From: ZC4RG42 sp003242425
GTDB taxonomy: Bacteria > Pseudomonadota > Gammaproteobacteria > Burkholderiales > SG8-39
DNA: 64,000 nt
Assembly: GCA_937907425.1 (NCBI GenBank)
Contig: CALCIE010000076.1
Coordinates: 56,946-120,945, forward strand
Direction: 5' to 3'
In this document: positions 43,072 through 52,442 of the stretch, piece by piece
Position numbering within the stretch: the stretch's first letter is position 1
Layout of the letters: the number at the start of each line of letters is the position of its first letter
Translations under genes and position numbers: made by a program
Notes under the pieces: model-generated
The model's database searches: none
What the model was told of the DNA's origin: nothing
Seen by the model: the letters and a program-made list of their open reading frames with translations, nothing else

Positions 43072-44292
43072 ATGAGCAAAAATCTGTCCCTTCAGGGTTT
43101 GGTACTGAGTCTCGCGGCGGCCGTACCGATCGTCCTGGCCGACGGCGGCGTGGCCGTATCGCTGGCGATGCTGGTCGCGGCCTGTGCCGGATGGGCCGGG
43201 CTGGCGGCGCTCGATGCACGCCGGCACCAGGCCGTACAGGCCGCGCGCAACGCCGAAGCCCGCCAGCGGGTGGCGCAAATCGCTGAACGAACCAGCCAGG
43301 CGCTGGCGGAATACGCAGGCGAGTTCGGCGCACAGTGCGACGCTGTGAAGGCCGAACTGGCTCAGCTGGAAGGCATCCTGAGCGACGCCATCGAAAAACT
43401 GGTGAGCAGCTTCAATTCGCTGCACAGCCACAGCGTCAACCAGCAGAACGTCGCCGTTTCCATCACCCGCGGCGAGCTGGCCGACGGCAAGAGCGCGAAC
43501 GCTGTCTCGCTCGACCGCTTCATCAGCGAAACCTCCGAGACGCTGCGCAGCTTCGTCGAGGCGATGACGGAGAACGGCCAGACGGCCGCGACGCTGGTGG
43601 CGCGCGTGAGCAGCATCCGCCAGCAGGTCGACCGCATCCTGTCCGTGCTGAGCGAGATCGAAGGCATTTCCAGCCAGACCAACCTGCTCGCGCTCAACGC
43701 CGCGATCGAGGCGGCGCGCGCCGGCGAGATGGGCCGCGGGTTCGCGGTCGTGGCCGAGGAGGTGCGCGCGCTCTCCGACCGCACCAAGGATTTCAGCGCC
43801 CAGATCCGGGACGACATGGAGCGCATGCATGCCTCCATCCAGGAAGCCGAGCGCGACATTCACAAAATGGCCGCCCGCGACATGGACGCGGCCATGGCGA
43901 GCAAGCAGCGGGTCGATCAGACCATGGGAGAAGTGCAGCGCGTCAACGCGACCATGGAACGCCACGTCGAGGAGCTGGGGCAGATCGCCCGCGCCGTGGA
44001 GGCCGACGTCAATACGGCGGTCACCGCGCTGCAGTTCCAGGACATGGCCGCGCAGTTGATCAACCACGCGCGCAAGCGCGTGGCGGAGATCGAGGCAAGC
44101 CTCGCGGATGTAGTGCGCCTGCCGGAGACCTTGACCCGCGTCGCCGAGTCCATGGAAGACGACCAGTCGCTGGCCCAGGCCTATGCCGTCATCGAGCAGA
44201 TGCACGCGCGCCTCGGGGAGATCCGCAACCGGACCGCGCGCAGCCCGGTCCGGCAGGACGAGATCGCCAGCGGCGAAGTGGAGTTGTTTTGA
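43072..44292 (+). CDS. Methyl-accepting chemotaxis protein without periplasmic domain
   Basis: A 406-residue receptor. Two close hydrophobic segments lie at about 8-24 and 28-46, leaving almost no periplasmic part; the rest is cytoplasmic helix with the signalling tip SSQTNLLALNAAIEAARAGEMGRGFAVVAEEVRALSDRT. A HAMP domain is not evident. It ends GEVELF, weakly similar to a receptor tail. It begins the second chemotaxis cluster, and its signal is probably internal. A 281-base gap shared with the kinase gene lies upstream, with no clear promoter. Confidence 0.88.
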   Translation: MSKNLSLQGLVLSLAAAVPIVLADGGVAVSLAMLVAACAGWAGLAALDARRHQAVQAARNAEARQRVAQIAERTSQALAEYAGEFGAQCDAVKAELAQLEGILSDAIEKLVSSFNSLHSHSVNQQNVAVSITRGELADGKSANAVSLDRFISETSETLRSFVEAMTENGQTAATLVARVSSIRQQVDRILSVLSEIEGISSQTNLLALNAAIEAARAGEMGRGFAVVAEEVRALSDRTKDFSAQIRDDMERMHASIQEAERDIHKMAARDMDAAMASKQRVDQTMGEVQRVNATMERHVEELGQIARAVEADVNTAVTALQFQDMAAQLINHARKRVAEIEASLADVVRLPETLTRVAESMEDDQSLAQAYAVIEQMHARLGEIRNRTARSPVRQDEIASGEVELF

Positions 44293-44328
44293 AGTACCGA
44301 AAGGAATCGCAATCAGAGCAGGGGTGAC

Positions 44329-44694
44329 ATGAGTAAGACCATACTCGCCGTGGACGATTCGGCCTCCATCCGCCAGATGGTGGCGTTCACACTCAAAGGT
44401 GCAGGCTACAGTGTGATCGAGGCGGCCGACGGCGAAGAAGGTCTGGCCAAGGCCAAGACCGCCAGCGTCCATCTGGTCCTGACCGACCAGAACATGCCGA
44501 AGATGGATGGCCTGACCATGATCAAGGCGCTGCGCGCCATGCCGCAGTACGCCGCCACGCCCATCCTGATGCTGACGACCGAATCGAGCGACGCGATGAA
44601 GGCGGCCGGCAGGGCTGCGGGCGCGACGGGCTGGCTGGTGAAGCCTTTCGATCCGGCCAAACTCCTGGAAGTGGTGAAGAAAGTGATCGGCTAG
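44329..44694 (+). CDS. cheY: CheY-like response regulator (second cluster)
   Basis: A 121-residue single receiver with D9/D10, phospho-acceptor D53 in LVLTDQNMPKMDGLTM, TTESSD and WLVKPF. It differs from the flagellar CheY at 14393 and belongs to the type found just before cheA in many betaproteobacterial clusters. It may act as phosphate sink or act on the switch. A GGGGTG ribosome site precedes the ATG. cheA follows after 8 bases. Confidence 0.92.
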   Translation: MSKTILAVDDSASIRQMVAFTLKGAGYSVIEAADGEEGLAKAKTASVHLVLTDQNMPKMDGLTMIKALRAMPQYAATPILMLTTESSDAMKAAGRAAGATGWLVKPFDPAKLLEVVKKVIG

Positions 44695-44702
44695 GGAGCG
44701 CC

Positions 44703-46865
44703 ATGAGCAGCCTGCGGCCAGGTGAGCCGTCCTCCGTGGATATGCGCCAGTTCTATCAGGTGTTCTTCGAGGAGGCTCAGGAACACCTGACGGAAATGGA
44801 GAGCCTGTTGCTGTCCATCGATCCCGCTGCCGCGACCACCGAGGAGCTCAACGCGATCTTCCGGGCGGCCCATTCCATCAAGGGCAGCAGCGGCACCTTC
44901 GGTTTCACCGACATGACCGAAGTGACCCACGAACTGGAGTCGCTGCTCGACAAGGTGCGCAAGGGCGAGTTCACCCTCACGCACGAGATGGTGGACGCGC
45001 TGCTCGCCGCCGGCGACGTGCTGAGAGCGCAGCTCGCCTATCATCGCGGCGACAGCGGGGAAGTGCCGGATACCTCCGCGATTTGCGAACGCATTCGCGC
45101 GCTGCTGCAAGCGCAGACGGCGCAGCATGCGCCTGCAACCGAACGGGTGCGTGAACTGCTCGTCAGCTTCCCGGTCCTGGAGACGGTGGACGATGCGGCG
45201 CTCGCCGAGGTGCTCGACATGCTCGGCGCCCTCGGCACGGTTATCGGTACGCCCACGCAGGACGACGGACCGATGCGCCGTTTGCGTTTCCGCACCGCGG
45301 CGGCCGAAAAGCAGATCCGCAACCTGTTCGCGCTGATCTGCGATCCCGATGCCGTCCTCATCGAACCGGTGCAGGAAGACGCGGCCGACGGCAGTTACGG
45401 TTTCTTCGACGCGGTACCCGCGTCCGCGGCGGAAGGCGAAGCGGCTTACGGCTTCTTCGACGACGCGCCGGGCACCCCGGCGGCAAAGGCGGTCGAGGGA
45501 CAGGACTACGGCTTCTTCACCGACGTGGCGGGCGCGACGGAAGCGCCCGCGGCGGAAGAAGCGCCCGCGCCGCAGCCGCCGGCGCCTGAAGCGGCGCCCG
45601 GTCCCATGCCCTACGGCCGCCGCGCGACCGACCTGCCCGACGCCGACGGCATGCGCGCCGGCCGGCGCGAGACCGACAAGATCGTCTACAGCGCGGCCGC
45701 CGAAGCCGCGTCCATCCGCGTGAGCGTGGAGAAGGTCGACCAGCTCATCAACCAGGTCGGCGAACTGGTCATCACGCAGGCGATGCTGGCACAGGCGGTG
45801 TCGCAGCTCGATCCGGTGGCGCATCAGGCGCTGTTCAACGGCCTGGCGGACCTGGAGCGCAACACGCGCGATCTGCAGGAATCGGTGATGTCGATCCGCA
45901 TGATGCCGATCGGCTTCGTCTTCAAACGCTTCCCGCGCATGGTGCGCGACTTGGCGGCCAAACTGGGCAAACAGGTCCAGCTTCACATGGAAGGCGAAGC
46001 GACCGAGCTGGACAGAGGGCTGATCGAGAAAATCGCCGATCCGCTCACCCACCTCATCCGCAATTCGGTCGACCACGGCATCGAGGCGCCCGAACAGCGC
46101 ATCGCTGCGGGCAAGCCGGCGCACGGTTCGATCACGCTTCGCGCAGCCCATCAGGGCGGCGGCATCCTGATCGAGGTGATCGACGACGGCAAGGGCCTCG
46201 ACCGCAACAAGATCCTCGCCAGGGCGAGGGAGCGCGGACTGCCGGCGAACGACCACATGAGCGACAACGAAGTCTGGCAGCTCATTTTCGAGCCCGGCTT
46301 CTCCACGGCCGATACGATCACCGACATCTCGGGCCGCGGCGTCGGCATGGACGTGGTCAAGCGCAACATCACCGAGCTGGGCGGTTCGGTGGACATCGAG
46401 TCCGCGCCCGGATACGGCACGCGCGTCACGGTGCGGCTGCCGCTCACGCTGGCGATCATCGACGGCATGTCCGTGGCCGTGGGCGAGGACATTTACATCA
46501 TCCCGCTCGCCATGGTGGTCGAAACCCTGCCGCTTTCCAACCGCACCGTGCGCTCGGTCGCGGGCGGCGGCCATGTGGTGGAAGTGCGGGACGAATACCT
46601 GCCTCTGGTTTCGCTGCGCGACCTCTTCCCCGGTTCGACGCGGGGACCGGAAGCGGACGAAGGAATCATGCTGGTGGTGGAATCGGAAGGCATCAAGAAC
46701 GCCTTCCTGGTCGACGAGCTGCTCGGCCAGCAGCAGGTCGTCGTGAAGAGCCTGGAGGCGAACTACCGCAAGGTGCCAGGCATTTCCGGCGCGACCATCC
46801 TCGGCAACGGCCAGGTCGCGCTGATTCTCGACGTACCGAGCCTGGTACGTATGAGCCGACACTGA
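44703..46865 (+). CDS. cheA: Chemotaxis histidine kinase CheA (second copy)
   Basis: A 720-residue CheA with a phosphotransfer domain (H57 in AAHSIKGSSGTFGF), a second small domain that fits P2 (about 150-225), a Pro/Ala-rich linker with three YGFF units (Y232, Y249, Y269), then dimerisation (SIRVSVEKVDQLINQVGELVITQAML), ATPase (HLIRNSVDHGIE, DDGKGLD, GRGVGMDVVKRN) and CheW-like domains. It is the longer and more canonical CheA of the two. A GGGAG ribosome site precedes the ATG; cheW follows directly. Confidence 0.96.
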   Translation: MSSLRPGEPSSVDMRQFYQVFFEEAQEHLTEMESLLLSIDPAAATTEELNAIFRAAHSIKGSSGTFGFTDMTEVTHELESLLDKVRKGEFTLTHEMVDALLAAGDVLRAQLAYHRGDSGEVPDTSAICERIRALLQAQTAQHAPATERVRELLVSFPVLETVDDAALAEVLDMLGALGTVIGTPTQDDGPMRRLRFRTAAAEKQIRNLFALICDPDAVLIEPVQEDAADGSYGFFDAVPASAAEGEAAYGFFDDAPGTPAAKAVEGQDYGFFTDVAGATEAPAAEEAPAPQPPAPEAAPGPMPYGRRATDLPDADGMRAGRRETDKIVYSAAAEAASIRVSVEKVDQLINQVGELVITQAMLAQAVSQLDPVAHQALFNGLADLERNTRDLQESVMSIRMMPIGFVFKRFPRMVRDLAAKLGKQVQLHMEGEATELDRGLIEKIADPLTHLIRNSVDHGIEAPEQRIAAGKPAHGSITLRAAHQGGGILIEVIDDGKGLDRNKILARARERGLPANDHMSDNEVWQLIFEPGFSTADTITDISGRGVGMDVVKRNITELGGSVDIESAPGYGTRVTVRLPLTLAIIDGMSVAVGEDIYIIPLAMVVETLPLSNRTVRSVAGGGHVVEVRDEYLPLVSLRDLFPGSTRGPEADEGIMLVVESEGIKNAFLVDELLGQQQVVVKSLEANYRKVPGISGATILGNGQVALILDVPSLVRMSRH

Positions 46866-46875
46866 AAGGACGTTT

Positions 46876-47382
46876 ATGTCGCAGCACGACAGTCAGGAAT
46901 CGATTCGGGCCGCGAGCGGCGAGTACCTCACCTTCACGCTCGGCCCCGAGGAATACGGCATCGAGATCCTCAAGGTGCAGGAGATCCGCAGCTACGAAGC
47001 CGTCACGCGTATCGCCAACGCGCCGCCGTACATCAAAGGCGTGATGAATCTGCGGGGAACGATCGTGCCGATCGTCGACTTGCGCATCAAGTTCAATCTC
47101 GGCGAGCCGACATACGACCAGTTCACCGTGGTCATCATCCTCAACCTGGGGCGACGCACGGTCGGGGTGGTGGTGGACAGCGTCTCCGACGTCATCGCGC
47201 TCACCGGCGAGCAGATCCGGCCGGCGCCCGACTTCGGGGCTGTGGTCGATACCCGTTACGTGACGGGCTTGGGCGCGGTGGGCGAGCGGATGCTGATCCT
47301 GCTCGACATCGAAATGTTGCTGACTAGCGCGGACATGGCGTTGTTCGACGACGCCGCGGCCGAAAAGAACGAGGTCGCTTGA
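46876..47382 (+). CDS. cheW: Chemotaxis coupling protein CheW
   Basis: CheW links receptors to CheA. The 168-residue product has the whole CheW fold: EYLTFTLGPEEYGIEILKVQEIRSYEAVTRIANAPPYIKGVMNLRGTIVPIVDLRIKFNLG, then TVGVVVDSVSDVI and GERMLILLDIEMLL. It is the only stand-alone CheW in the window, so it may serve both CheA proteins. AAAGGACG serves as ribosome site, 10 bases after cheA. Confidence 0.96.
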   Translation: MSQHDSQESIRAASGEYLTFTLGPEEYGIEILKVQEIRSYEAVTRIANAPPYIKGVMNLRGTIVPIVDLRIKFNLGEPTYDQFTVVIILNLGRRTVGVVVDSVSDVIALTGEQIRPAPDFGAVVDTRYVTGLGAVGERMLILLDIEMLLTSADMALFDDAAAEKNEVA

Positions 47383-47411
47383 CGGGTGCGCGTTTGAAAG
47401 GGGCATGAAGA

Positions 47412-49127
47412 ATGAAATTCTCTAATCTCAAGATCGGCGCGAAGCTCGGCGTTGCCTTCGGTGTGGTGGTGGCGCTGTTCATCGCCGTCGTCGCAATAGC
47501 ATTGCAGAGCAACATCGAGAACGTCGAACGGGCGCAGGCGATCAAGGAACGCAACGTGGTGAAGATGAAGAACGCCACGTCGATCGCCGACAACGCCCAG
47601 AGCAACATGCAGATCGTGGCCGAGATGATGATCAGCCAGGACTACGGCCACATCGAGAAACTCGCCGAGCAGATGAACGCCAACCGGGCGGAGAACGCCA
47701 AGCTGCTCAAGGAGCTCGACGGGCTGGTGGAAGAGCCCGAGGAGATGCCGCTGTACGACAAGCTGAAGGCGGACCGCCAGACCTTCATCGAGAAGCGTAA
47801 CGAAGTCATCGACCTGCTGCGCGCCTCGCGCTTCGAAGAGGCCATGCACGTCTACATGAACGCACTGCTGCCCGTGGTGGAGGCGTACAAGCAGAGCCTG
47901 GACAAGTTCTCGGCCTATCAGGAGCGGCGCATCGACGAGCAGTCCGCCGAAATGCAGGCGGGCAACGCGCGCACCGGAACGCTGATGGTGGGCGGCGTCA
48001 TCGTCGCGGCACTGCTTGCCGCCTTCAGCGCGTGGTACGTGACGCGCGCCGTCGTGCGGCCGCTGCGCGACTCGATCGCCGTCGCCGAAGCGGTGGCCAA
48101 GGGCGATCTCACGCAGGACGTCGTCGTGAAGAGCAAGGACGAGACCGGGCAGCTCGAAAGCGCGATGCAGCAGATGGTGCACACGCTGACGCGCATCGTC
48201 GGCGACATCCGCGAAGCTTCCGACGCGATCGACCGTGCCGCCGCCGAGATTGCCGCGGGCAACCAGGACCTCAGTTCGCGTACCGAGGAGCAGGCCTCCA
48301 GCCTGGAAGAGACGGCCAGCGCGATGGAAGAACTCACCTCCACGGTCAAGCAGAACGCCGAGAACGCCAGACAGGCCAATCAGCTCGCCGCCGGCGCGTC
48401 CGAAGTGGCGACCAAGGGCGGTGCCGTGGTGGCAGAGGTCGTCAACACCATGAACGCCATCACCGAAAGCTCGAAGAAGATCGCCGACATCATCGGGGTG
48501 ATCGACGGCATCGCGTTCCAGACGAACATTCTGGCGCTGAACGCGGCGGTGGAGGCGGCGCGTGCGGGCGAGCAGGGACGCGGCTTTGCGGTGGTGGCTT
48601 CGGAGGTGCGCAGCCTGGCGCAGCGCAGCGCCGCGGCCGCCAAGGAGATCAAGGCCCTGATCGAGGATTCGGTCGAGAAGGTGCAGCAGGGCTCCAAGCA
48701 GGTGGACATCGCCGGCCGCACCATGGAGGAAATCGTCACGTCGGTGAAGCGCGTTGCCGACATCATGGCCGAGATCTCCGCCGCTAGCATGGAGCAGAGC
48801 TCGGGCATCGAGCAGGTCAACCAGGCCATCGCGCAAATGGATCAGGTCACCCAGCAGAACGCCGCGCTCGTGGAACAGGCGGCGGCCGCGGCCGAATCCA
48901 TGAAGGCGCAGGCGGCCACGCTCGCCAAAGCAGTGGCCGTATTCAAAGTGGCGCAAGGTTACAGCCGCGCGGACGCGGTGCTGCTGTCCGAGCTCGAACG
49001 GCGCGAAACCGCGCGCGCCGCCAATGTCGAGCGCCTGCCGGTGCGGCCGGCGCCGGCGGCTAACCCGAAACTGCCCGCGCGCAAGGTGGCCGCGGCGGGC
49101 GGCGACGACGAGTGGGAAGAATTCTGA
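47412..49127 (+). CDS. Methyl-accepting chemotaxis protein with CheR-binding tail
   Basis: A 571-residue receptor with membrane helices at about 10-29 and 187-209, a helical periplasmic domain between them, a HAMP domain, and a signalling region of the Tsr/Tar-like class (AFQTNILALNAAVEAARAGEQGRGFAVVASEVRSLAQRSA). It ends DDEWEEF, matching the xWxxF pentapeptide that recruits CheR or CheB in other receptors. 168 bases coding the signalling tip read as identical to the next receptor gene. Confidence 0.95.
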   Translation: MKFSNLKIGAKLGVAFGVVVALFIAVVAIALQSNIENVERAQAIKERNVVKMKNATSIADNAQSNMQIVAEMMISQDYGHIEKLAEQMNANRAENAKLLKELDGLVEEPEEMPLYDKLKADRQTFIEKRNEVIDLLRASRFEEAMHVYMNALLPVVEAYKQSLDKFSAYQERRIDEQSAEMQAGNARTGTLMVGGVIVAALLAAFSAWYVTRAVVRPLRDSIAVAEAVAKGDLTQDVVVKSKDETGQLESAMQQMVHTLTRIVGDIREASDAIDRAAAEIAAGNQDLSSRTEEQASSLEETASAMEELTSTVKQNAENARQANQLAAGASEVATKGGAVVAEVVNTMNAITESSKKIADIIGVIDGIAFQTNILALNAAVEAARAGEQGRGFAVVASEVRSLAQRSAAAAKEIKALIEDSVEKVQQGSKQVDIAGRTMEEIVTSVKRVADIMAEISAASMEQSSGIEQVNQAIAQMDQVTQQNAALVEQAAAAAESMKAQAATLAKAVAVFKVAQGYSRADAVLLSELERRETARAANVERLPVRPAPAANPKLPARKVAAAGGDDEWEEF

Positions 49128-49234
49128 GCTTCCGAGAGTGGGATTCGTTCAAGGGGAAGTGACAGGGATGTACGGCTTCAATCAGGCAGAAGGCAGATAT
49201 CCGCCCGGACTTTAGTCGCGGGCGATCGCAGGCG

Positions 49235-49260
49235 GGGCCTGTCCGGGGGGGGGCAGGCCC
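49235..49260 (+). terminator. Possible terminator hairpin after the receptor gene
   Basis: GGGCCTG pairs with CAGGCCC around a loop that includes a run of nine G. Only two T follow the stem, so termination would be weak. Confidence 0.35.
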
Positions 49261-49299
49261 TTGGTCCGACGATGCCCGGTTTGAAAAGAAGAAGACACG

Positions 49300-50880
49300 A
49301 TGAGAAAAAATTACCCGGTCACCGACAAGGAAGTGGTATTGCGGGACGATCACATGATCGTTTCGCGCACCGATCTCAAAGGCGTAATCGATTACGTCAA
49401 TCCCGACTTCATCGAAGTCAGCGGTTTTACCTCAGGAGAGCTCCTCGGCAAGCCGCACAACATCGTGCGGCACCCCGACATGCCGCCAGCCGCGTTCGCC
49501 GACTTCTGGCGCACGCTCAAGTCCGGGCGTCCCTGGCGCGGCCTGGTGAAGAACCGCTGCAAGAACGGCGACTACTACTGGGTGGACGCCAATGCCGCAC
49601 CGCTGTGGAAAGACGGCAAGGTGGTCGGCTACATGTCCCTGCGCCGACGCGCGTCGCGGGCCGACATCGATGCCGCGGACAGGCTCTACCGCGCGATCAA
49701 TAAGGGACAGGCGCGGCACGTCGTGATCCTCTACGGCCGGGCGGTTTCGACCCTGCCGTGGGCGAGGCTGGCGCGTGCGATCCAGGATTGCGCCCTGCGC
49801 CACAAGCTGCTCCTCCTGCTTTTGCCGGCGCTGATCGGAATGCCGCTCGCGCTGTTCGGCATCGCCGGTCCGCAGCAGGCGATTTCCCTGCTGCTCGGCT
49901 ATGTCGTACTGCAGGCGTTCGCGGCGGCGTGGTTCTACCGCGGCTTGTGCGCGCCTTTGCGCGCAGCGACCGCCGCGGTACGCGGCATGGCCGAAGGCAA
50001 CTTCAACGTCCCGATCGACGTCGGCCGCGACGACGAGCTCGGCCGTCTGCTGCAACTGCTCAACACCATGCAAACCAAGCTCGGCTTCCTGGTTGCCGAA
50101 GTGAGCCGCGCTTCCGAAGCCACCCGTCGGGCCAGTGTGGACATCGCCGCCGGCAGCCGGGAATTCAAGAGCAGAACGCAGGAGCAGGCCTCGCAGCTGC
50201 AGGAAACGGCCGGCAGCATGGAGGAATTGAGCGCGGCAGTGAAGCGCAACGCCGACGGCGCCACGCAGGCCAATCAACTCGCGGCCGGCGCCTTCGACGT
50301 GGCGCAGAAGGGCGGCGTGGCGGTGGCGGGCATGGTGCAATCCATGGAGAGGATCGCGCAAAGCTCGAAGAAGATCGCCGACATCATCGGGGTGATCGAC
50401 GGCATCGCGTTCCAGACGAACATTCTGGCGCTGAACGCGGCGGTGGAGGCGGCGCGTGCGGGCGAGCAGGGACGCGGCTTTGCGGTGGTGGCTTCGGAGG
50501 TGCGCAGCCTGGCGCAGCGCAGCGCCGGGGCCGCCAGGGAGATCAAAGCCCTGATCGAGGATTCCGTGAACCGCATCGGGCAGGGCGAGAAGGAGATGCA
50601 GGCCGTCGGCCGCACCATGACGGACATCATCGACTCGATCCGGCAGGTGGCGGAGCTCATGACGGAGATCGCCGCCGCGAGCCGTGAACAGAGCATCGGC
50701 ATCGATCGGGTGAACCAGACCATCGCCAGGATCGACGAAGTGATTCAGCAAAACGTCGTGCTGGTGGAGCAAGCCGCGGCGGCAGCCGATTCCATGCGCG
50801 AGCAGGCCGAGGCGCTCTCCCAGGCGGTGGCGCAGATGGCCGATTCGTACGGGAGCCGGTCCGAGACCGAACCGGCTTGA
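49300..50880 (+). CDS. aer: Aer-type PAS-containing chemoreceptor
   Basis: A 526-residue receptor resembling the aerotaxis protein Aer: an N-terminal cytoplasmic PAS domain (about 20-120, with VIDYVNPDFIEVSGFTSGELLGKPHNIVRHPDMP and NRCKNGDYYWVDANAAPLW), membrane segments at about 168-215, a HAMP-like part, and a signalling domain of the same class as the preceding receptor. In Aer the PAS domain holds FAD and senses redox state. It lacks the xWxxF tail, so adaptation may depend on other receptors. A G-rich hairpin lies upstream. Confidence 0.9.
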   Translation: MRKNYPVTDKEVVLRDDHMIVSRTDLKGVIDYVNPDFIEVSGFTSGELLGKPHNIVRHPDMPPAAFADFWRTLKSGRPWRGLVKNRCKNGDYYWVDANAAPLWKDGKVVGYMSLRRRASRADIDAADRLYRAINKGQARHVVILYGRAVSTLPWARLARAIQDCALRHKLLLLLLPALIGMPLALFGIAGPQQAISLLLGYVVLQAFAAAWFYRGLCAPLRAATAAVRGMAEGNFNVPIDVGRDDELGRLLQLLNTMQTKLGFLVAEVSRASEATRRASVDIAAGSREFKSRTQEQASQLQETAGSMEELSAAVKRNADGATQANQLAAGAFDVAQKGGVAVAGMVQSMERIAQSSKKIADIIGVIDGIAFQTNILALNAAVEAARAGEQGRGFAVVASEVRSLAQRSAGAAREIKALIEDSVNRIGQGEKEMQAVGRTMTDIIDSIRQVAELMTEIAAASREQSIGIDRVNQTIARIDEVIQQNVVLVEQAAAAADSMREQAEALSQAVAQMADSYGSRSETEPA

Positions 50881-50917
50881 GCTACCATCGGGAACGGATC
50901 GTCATACGAAGCGGAGC

Positions 50918-51796
50918 GTGAGCACTGCACTTTCCCCGAACGGCACGGCGGCGCAACAGCCGACCGACCGCGAATTCAGCTTTACCCAGGCGGATTTCGA
51001 GCGGGTGTGCCGGCTCATTTACGCGCGCGCCGGCATCCGCCTCAACGCCAGCAAGGAGAACATGGTCTACAGCCGGCTCGCGCGCCGGCTGCGCGCATTG
51101 GGCCAGTCCAGCTTTTCCGCCTATCTCGACGGCCTTGAACGCAATCCCGCGTCGCCGGAATGGCAGGAATTCGTCAATGCGCTCACCACGAACCTGACCG
51201 CTTTCTTCCGGGAGGCGCACCATTTCCCCATCCTCGCCGATCTGCTGCGCACGAGGCGGAACGAACCGGAGATCACCATCTGGTGCTGCGCCGCCTCGAC
51301 CGGCGAGGAGCCGTACTCGATCGCCATGACGGCCCTCGACACGCTGCCCACCGCGGCCTTGCGTGTGCGCGTTCTGGCCACCGACATTGACACGCGCGTG
51401 CTTGAAGTCGCGCGCGCCGGCGTGTACGACGCCGAGCGGGTGGCGCAGCTCGATCCCGGTCTCAGGCAGCGGCATTTTCTGCGCGGCCGCGGCGCCTATG
51501 AAGGCAAGGTGCGGGTCAAGCCCGAGCTGCAGGCCATGGTCACCTTCAGGCGCGTGAACCTGCTCGACGAAAGATGGGACGTGCGCGGCGGTTTCGACGC
51601 GATCTTCTGCCGCAACGTGATGATCTACTTCGACAAGCCGACGCAGTTGCGCGTGCTGGGGAAATTCCTGCCGTTGCTGAAACCCGGCGGCCTGCTGTTC
51701 GTCGGGCATTCCGAAAGCCTGCATCACGCGCGCGATCTGTTCGTGCCGCGCGGCAAGACGGTCTATGCCAGAGCCATCGATGAGCGGCGCATTTGA
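50918..51796 (+). CDS. cheR: Chemotaxis methyltransferase CheR
   Basis: CheR methylates receptor glutamates using SAM. The 292-residue product begins at a GTG and has the N-terminal helical domain (FERVCRLIYARAGIRLNASKENMVYSRLARRLRALG), then the SAM-binding core with WCCAASTGEEPYSIAM, LATDIDTRVLEVARAGVY and FDAIFCRNVMIYFDKPTQ. Start choice is uncertain, as GGAG lies only about four bases before the GTG. It overlaps cheD. Confidence 0.95.
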   Translation: MSTALSPNGTAAQQPTDREFSFTQADFERVCRLIYARAGIRLNASKENMVYSRLARRLRALGQSSFSAYLDGLERNPASPEWQEFVNALTTNLTAFFREAHHFPILADLLRTRRNEPEITIWCCAASTGEEPYSIAMTALDTLPTAALRVRVLATDIDTRVLEVARAGVYDAERVAQLDPGLRQRHFLRGRGAYEGKVRVKPELQAMVTFRRVNLLDERWDVRGGFDAIFCRNVMIYFDKPTQLRVLGKFLPLLKPGGLLFVGHSESLHHARDLFVPRGKTVYARAIDERRI

Positions 51797-52442
51797 ACAT
51801 CCGGCCGGTCCGGCGGCGGAAGGGCCGGTGCCGAACGTTTACTTCGACGCGCGCTTCGGCGTATATGCGGCGAAGATCCTACCCGGGGAGTACTACGTCT
51901 CCTCCCGGGACATGGTGCTCGTGACGGTGCTGGGTTCGTGCGTCGCGGCCTGCGTGCGCGATACGGCGACCGGCATAGGCGGCATGAACCACTTCATGCT
52001 GCCGCAAAGCGGCGAGGATGCGAAAAACCTTTGCACTTCCTCGGCGCGCTACGGCATCTACGCGATGGAGCTGCTCATCAACGAGCTGCTCAAGCGCGGC
52101 GCCCGCCGCGACAGGCTGGAGGTCAAGGTGTTCGGCGGCGGCAACGTTCTGCCGGGCATGACGCAGGCCCGCGTCGGCGAGCGCAATGCCGAATTCGTGC
52201 TGGACTACGTGGAACGCGAGCGGCTGAATCTCGCCGCCGCCGATCTGTTGGACGACTACGCGCGCAAGATCTACTTTTTCCCGCGTACGGGCAAGGTACT
52301 GGTGAAGAAACTGCGGTCGCTGCCCAACGACACGGTATTGAAACGCGAATACGACTATCGGCAGCGGCTGCAACGGACCCGGCTCGCCGGCAGCGTGGAA
52401 CTGTTCGAGGAAAGACCATGCAACCCATCAAAGTGCTGGTGA
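51780..52442 (+). CDS. cheD: Chemoreceptor glutamine deamidase CheD
   Basis: CheD deamidates receptor glutamines. The 220-residue product contains the catalytic-type cysteine in VTVLGSCVAACVRD, the histidine in GGMNHFMLP and KVFGGGNVLPGM, all typical. The start at 51780 lies inside the cheR end; an ATG at 51765 would add five residues. It also overlaps the cheB start by 25 bases, so the three adaptation genes are translationally linked. Confidence 0.93.
   Translation: MSGAFEHPAGPAAEGPVPNVYFDARFGVYAAKILPGEYYVSSRDMVLVTVLGSCVAACVRDTATGIGGMNHFMLPQSGEDAKNLCTSSARYGIYAMELLINELLKRGARRDRLEVKVFGGGNVLPGMTQARVGERNAEFVLDYVERERLNLAAADLLDDYARKIYFFPRTGKVLVKKLRSLPNDTVLKREYDYRQRLQRTRLAGSVELFEERPCNPSKCW

Noticed and set aside
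49242..49253. Run of nine G as a phase-variable tract
   Set aside because: It lies in a hairpin loop between genes, not in a reading frame or a promoter spacer, so a switching role is not supported.
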